64,000 nucleotides of DNA. Origin: Fimenecus sp036652055. Lineage in GTDB: Bacteria > Bacillota > Clostridia > Oscillospirales > Acutalibacteraceae. Position numbers and translations under genes: made by a program. The stretch is taken from contig JAVVWP010000003.1 of assembly GCA_036652055.1 (NCBI GenBank), positions 26,582 through 90,581 on the forward strand. Reading direction: 5' to 3'. Shown here one piece after another: positions 61,203-64,000 of the stretch (positions are counted from its first letter, which is position 1; each line of letters opens with the position of its first letter). Under the pieces are notes generated by a model. That model ran no database searches and was not told where the DNA came from. It saw only the letters and a list, made by a program, of their open reading frames with translations.

Positions 61203-63227
61203 TTATTTTTCGCTATCGTCAACTTTTGTTTCGATTATTTCATCAGGTTCATCGGTTTCTTCTTTTGTTTCTAAAACAGCTTCTTCTGATTTTTCGCCAT
61301 CAGCTAAAGGCTTAACTTCTTTAACTTCAGCAGTTATTTCTTCGTCTGCTAAAAGTGGTTCAAGCTCACCGCCCTGCATAAGCGTTTCAAATTCTTCAGC
61401 AGTTAATTTTTCTCTTTTAATTAACTCGCCTGCAACCAAATGGAGTTTTTCGATATGCTCTTTAAGGATTTCATCTGTTCGCTCATATGCCTTTAGAATT
61501 ATATCCTCAACCTCTTTATCGATTTGAGAGGCGACATTTTCAGAATAATTCCTAACATGGTTATAGTCTTTACCGATAAATACCTCGTCATTATTCGTAC
61601 CAAAAGCAATTGGCCCTAATTTATCGCTCATACCATATTTTGTAATCATCTTTCGAGCTGTTTCAGATGCTCTTTCAATATCATTTGATGCACCCGTGGA
61701 AATATCATTGAAAATTATCTTTTCAGCAACACGGCCACCAAGAAGCCCGACAATATCATCAAGCATTCTTGAACGCATTAAATGCATTTCATCTTTTTCA
61801 GGCTGATACATTGTAAATCCGCCTGCCATACCTCTTGGCACTATTGAGATGTGCGTAACGGGATCTTTATTATCAAGGTAATATGATGAAACAGCGTGAC
61901 CTGCCTCGTGATAAGCTGTAATTTTTTTATCTTTATCTGTAATCTTGTGTGACTTCTTTTCAGTTCCTATAAGAACTTTCATTGTAGCTTCTTCGATTTC
62001 AGACATTGTGATTGCTTTTAGCTTTCTTCTTGCAGCTAAAAGTGCCGCTTCGTTAAGAAGATTTTCAAGGTCAGCACCTGTAAATCCAACTGTTTGGCTT
62101 GCTATATTTCTAAGCTTAACATCTGGCCCTAACGGCTTATGCTTTGCGTGAACTTTTAATATTTCTTCTCTGCCCTTAATGTCAGGGTATCCAACTGTAA
62201 CCTGCCTGTCAAACCTGCCCGGTCTTAAAAGTGCCGGATCTAAAATGTCTGGTCTGTTTGTGGCTGCTATTATGATTACGCCTTCGTTTTCACCAAAGCC
62301 ATCCATTTCAACGAGCAACTGATTGAGAGTTTGCTCTCTTTCATCGTGACCGCCACCCATACCAGCACCTCTATGACGACCTACTGCATCAATTTCATCG
62401 ATAAATATGATTGATGGTGAATTCTTTTTAGCCTGATCAAACAAGTCACGAACACGAGATGCACCAACACCGACATACATTTCAACAAAATCAGAGCCTG
62501 AAATTGAGAAGAACGGAACTCCCGCTTCACCTGCAACTGCCCTTGCGAGCAAGGTTTTACCAGTACCTGGAGGCCCCACTAAAAGGACGCCCTTTGGTAT
62601 TCTTGCACCGAGGTCATTAAAATCTAATGGATTTTTAAGGAATTCAACAATTTCTTGTAGCTCTTCTTTTTCTTCATCAGCACCTGCTACATCTTCAAAA
62701 GTTGTTTTTCGCTTATCATCGGCACTATTTTTAACCTTTGCCTTGCCAAAACTCATTGTTTTATTGTTTTCGTTTTGAACGGACTGATTCATTTTCTTGA
62801 ACATAAAGAACATAACAGCCATCAATGCAACCATAATCAAAACTGTGGGTAAAAGGCTCACCCACCATGAATTTGCAGAGCCTGATTTATAGTCCATCTT
62901 TACCTGCGTTTCAGGATTTGCTTTATTGTATTCAACTATTTTACTGTGAACATCTTCTACAAAAATATTAACATTAGGGACAGTGTATTCATACCCTTGA
63001 CTGCTCTCATCATCTGCTCTTAATTTGTATTGTAGCGTTCCATTGCTGAGATTGAGAACATATTCAGAAACCTCACCATTTTGAAACATATTTACTATTT
63101 CGTAATATTGCTTTTTTGCCTTTGCTTCTGAACCCATTGAAGCGTAAACTACAATGCAAAGTACAAATGCAAGCGGAATAGCAATATACGGCACAATCGC
63201 TTTCCAATTAATGTTTTTCTTTTCCAA
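61203..63227 (-). CDS. ftsH: ATP-dependent membrane zinc protease FtsH
   Basis: FtsH degrades membrane and regulatory proteins. Two N-terminal helices (~8-28 and ~128-148) flank a small extracytoplasmic domain. The AAA+ domain has Walker A GPPGTGKTLLARA, Walker B IIFIDEIDAVG and SRH ATNRPDILDPALLRPGRFDR. The protease has HEAGH and a distal Asp near EKIIFNDISTGASND. An acidic tail of ~60 residues ends the protein. 674 aa. TTG start after TAGGAG. It follows hpt as in Bacillus (tilS-hpt-ftsH). Confidence 0.97.
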   Translation of the reverse strand: MEKKNINWKAIVPYIAIPLAFVLCIVVYASMGSEAKAKKQYYEIVNMFQNGEVSEYVLNLSNGTLQYKLRADDESSQGYEYTVPNVNIFVEDVHSKIVEYNKANPETQVKMDYKSGSANSWWVSLLPTVLIMVALMAVMFFMFKKMNQSVQNENNKTMSFGKAKVKNSADDKRKTTFEDVAGADEEKEELQEIVEFLKNPLDFNDLGARIPKGVLLVGPPGTGKTLLARAVAGEAGVPFFSISGSDFVEMYVGVGASRVRDLFDQAKKNSPSIIFIDEIDAVGRHRGAGMGGGHDEREQTLNQLLVEMDGFGENEGVIIIAATNRPDILDPALLRPGRFDRQVTVGYPDIKGREEILKVHAKHKPLGPDVKLRNIASQTVGFTGADLENLLNEAALLAARRKLKAITMSEIEEATMKVLIGTEKKSHKITDKDKKITAYHEAGHAVSSYYLDNKDPVTHISIVPRGMAGGFTMYQPEKDEMHLMRSRMLDDIVGLLGGRVAEKIIFNDISTGASNDIERASETARKMITKYGMSDKLGPIAFGTNNDEVFIGKDYNHVRNYSENVASQIDKEVEDIILKAYERTDEILKEHIEKLHLVAGELIKREKLTAEEFETLMQGGELEPLLADEEITAEVKEVKPLADGEKSEEAVLETKEETDEPDEIIETKVDDSEK

Positions 63228-63281
63228 TTAAACTATCACTCCTATTAAAAAATTGTATGCTTTACTTTTTATTGTTTGTGA

Positions 63282-63845
63282 TTATTCGCCGCCATATACA
63301 GATGGCTTTAATATTCCAACATAAGGAAGATTTCTATATTTTTCATCATAATCAAGCCCATAGCCGACAACGAATGCATCGGGTATTTGTGCGCCTTTAT
63401 AATCAGCCTTAATATCTGCAACTCGCCTTTCGGGCTTGTCTAAAAGCGTGCATATTTTTATACTCTCAGGTTTTCTTGCAAGAAGTAGGTCTTTTAGATA
63501 GCTTAGTGTTTTTCCGCTGTCTAAAATGTCTTCAACAATTAAAAGATTGCAACCCTCGATTACATTTGTGTCTAAGTCTTTGATGATTTTAACAACACCG
63601 CTTGATGTTGTACCACCGCCATAGCTTGAAACAGACATAAAATCAATATAGCAAGGAATTGTTATTGCTCGCATTAGGTCACCCATAAAGATAACCGAAC
63701 CTTTAAGAACACTAACAAGAATTAGCTTTTTGCCTTTATAATCCTCACTGATTTTTTTACCCATATCTGATACTATGACTTTTAGCTCATCTTCTGAAAG
63801 AAGAACTCTCTCAATGTCGTTTTGCATTTCACCCATAATTTGCAT
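63282..63845 (-). CDS. hpt: Hypoxanthine phosphoribosyltransferase
   Basis: A purine salvage enzyme converting hypoxanthine (and guanine) plus PRPP to IMP/GMP. The PRPP loop is LLIVEDILDSGKTLSYL. VSVLKGSVIFMGDLMRA carries the conserved pyrophosphate-binding region, and FVVGYGLDYDEKYRNLPYVG is the C-terminal signature. 187 residues. ATG at 63845 with AAGGGG upstream, inside the end of tilS. Confidence 0.96.
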   Translation of the reverse strand: MQIMGEMQNDIERVLLSEDELKVIVSDMGKKISEDYKGKKLILVSVLKGSVIFMGDLMRAITIPCYIDFMSVSSYGGGTTSSGVVKIIKDLDTNVIEGCNLLIVEDILDSGKTLSYLKDLLLARKPESIKICTLLDKPERRVADIKADYKGAQIPDAFVVGYGLDYDEKYRNLPYVGILKPSVYGGE

Positions 63846-63849
63846 TTCT

Positions 63850-64000
63850 CTACCCCTTGCTTATAAGCATTATTTTTTTTGTCATTTTTGATGGCAAATA
63901 TTTTTTTGATGTTCCAAAGCCCTCTACCCAAAGCACCTCATCACCACTTGATAAAACTGCAATGCCATTTCTTTTAAAGGTTTCTATCTTTGCCTCATTA
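63850..64000 (-). CDS. tilS: tRNA(Ile)-lysidine synthase TilS, C-terminal end (partial)
   Basis: The last ~49 codons of a minus-strand gene enter from the right edge and stop at 63850. The peptide AVLSSGDEVLWVEGFGTSKKY resembles the extreme C-terminal domain of TilS (VIWV-GFG pattern). Its position before hpt and ftsH matches the conserved tilS-hpt-ftsH order. The catalytic domain is outside the window, so the call rests on the tail and context. Confidence 0.8.
   Translation of the reverse strand, partial: NEAKIETFKRNGIAVLSSGDEVLWVEGFGTSKKYLPSKMTKKIMLISKG

Overview
The window is a low-GC, gene-dense stretch of chromosome from an anaerobic, spore-forming Gram-positive bacterium, most likely a member of class Clostridia close to the Ruminococcaceae/Oscillospiraceae. 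The evidence is a clostridial Rnf operon, an electron-bifurcating type [FeFe]-hydrogenase operon, spoIIGA-sigE and spoVAC-spoVAD, strong AGGAGG-type ribosome binding sites with many TTG/GTG starts, and a dockerin-bearing leucine-rich-repeat protein. This placement is an inference from gene content. I saw no rRNA or tRNA genes, CRISPR arrays, insertion sequences, phage genes or recognisable riboswitches.

Layout. 1-8.8 kb (minus): an LTA-synthase-like sulfatase, cut by the window edge, downstream of a complete apbE-nusG2-Gx-rnfCDGEAB operon with a clear promoter at 8795-8823. 8.9-13.4 kb: single genes (DUF4874/DUF4832 protein, XRE regulator, MltG, MATE pump). 13.47-13.75 kb: four palindromic repeat units. 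13.8-17.9 kb: mglBAC sugar ABC transporter plus a small InlB-repeat membrane protein. 18-23.2 kb: NADH-dependent hydrogenase operon (nuoE-like, GHKL ATPase, HndB-like, nuoF-like, hydA). 23.5-28.3 kb: MMPL exporter with lipoprotein partner, and a lone LolD-type ATPase. 28.4-30.2 kb (plus): spoVAC-spoVAD and a 53-residue membrane protein. 30.2-36.7 kb: BspA-like dockerin protein, uracil permease, phosphoesterase, PAP2 phosphatase, EamA transporter. 36.7-40.3 kb: ylxM-ffh-rpsP-khpA-rimM-trmD. 40.5-41.7 kb: condensation-like acyltransferase. 41.8-50.2 kb (minus): pyrC-pyrF-carA-carB-pyrK-pyrD-ruvX. 50.3-54.1 kb: class A PBP, a remarkable hairpin array, and a GHL10 lipoprotein. 54.2-61.1 kb (plus): DUF1294, spoIIGA-sigE, an MBOAT acyltransferase with a short partner, and a glycerol-3-phosphate-dehydrogenase-like trio with a frameshift. 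61.2-64 kb (minus): tilS-hpt-ftsH.

How it fits together. The hydrogenase and Rnf complexes would exchange electrons among ferredoxin, NAD(H), protons and the membrane ion gradient. ApbE would supply the covalent FMN of RnfD and RnfG. The pyrimidine operon carries normal-looking PyrC, PyrF, PyrK and PyrD.

Most interesting observation. The carA and carB genes in the pyrimidine operon are full, uninterrupted reading frames whose catalytic machinery is gone. CarA lacks the glutaminase Cys, His and Glu. CarB has lost the metal ligands of both ATP-grasp sites and about 60 residues of the second one, yet keeps the overall fold signature and the C-terminal allosteric domain. This looks like a conserved pseudoenzyme pair or an unusual carbamoyl-phosphate-synthase-like sensor. 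The second notable structure is the pair of cloverleaf-like hairpin clusters at 52.68-52.88 kb.
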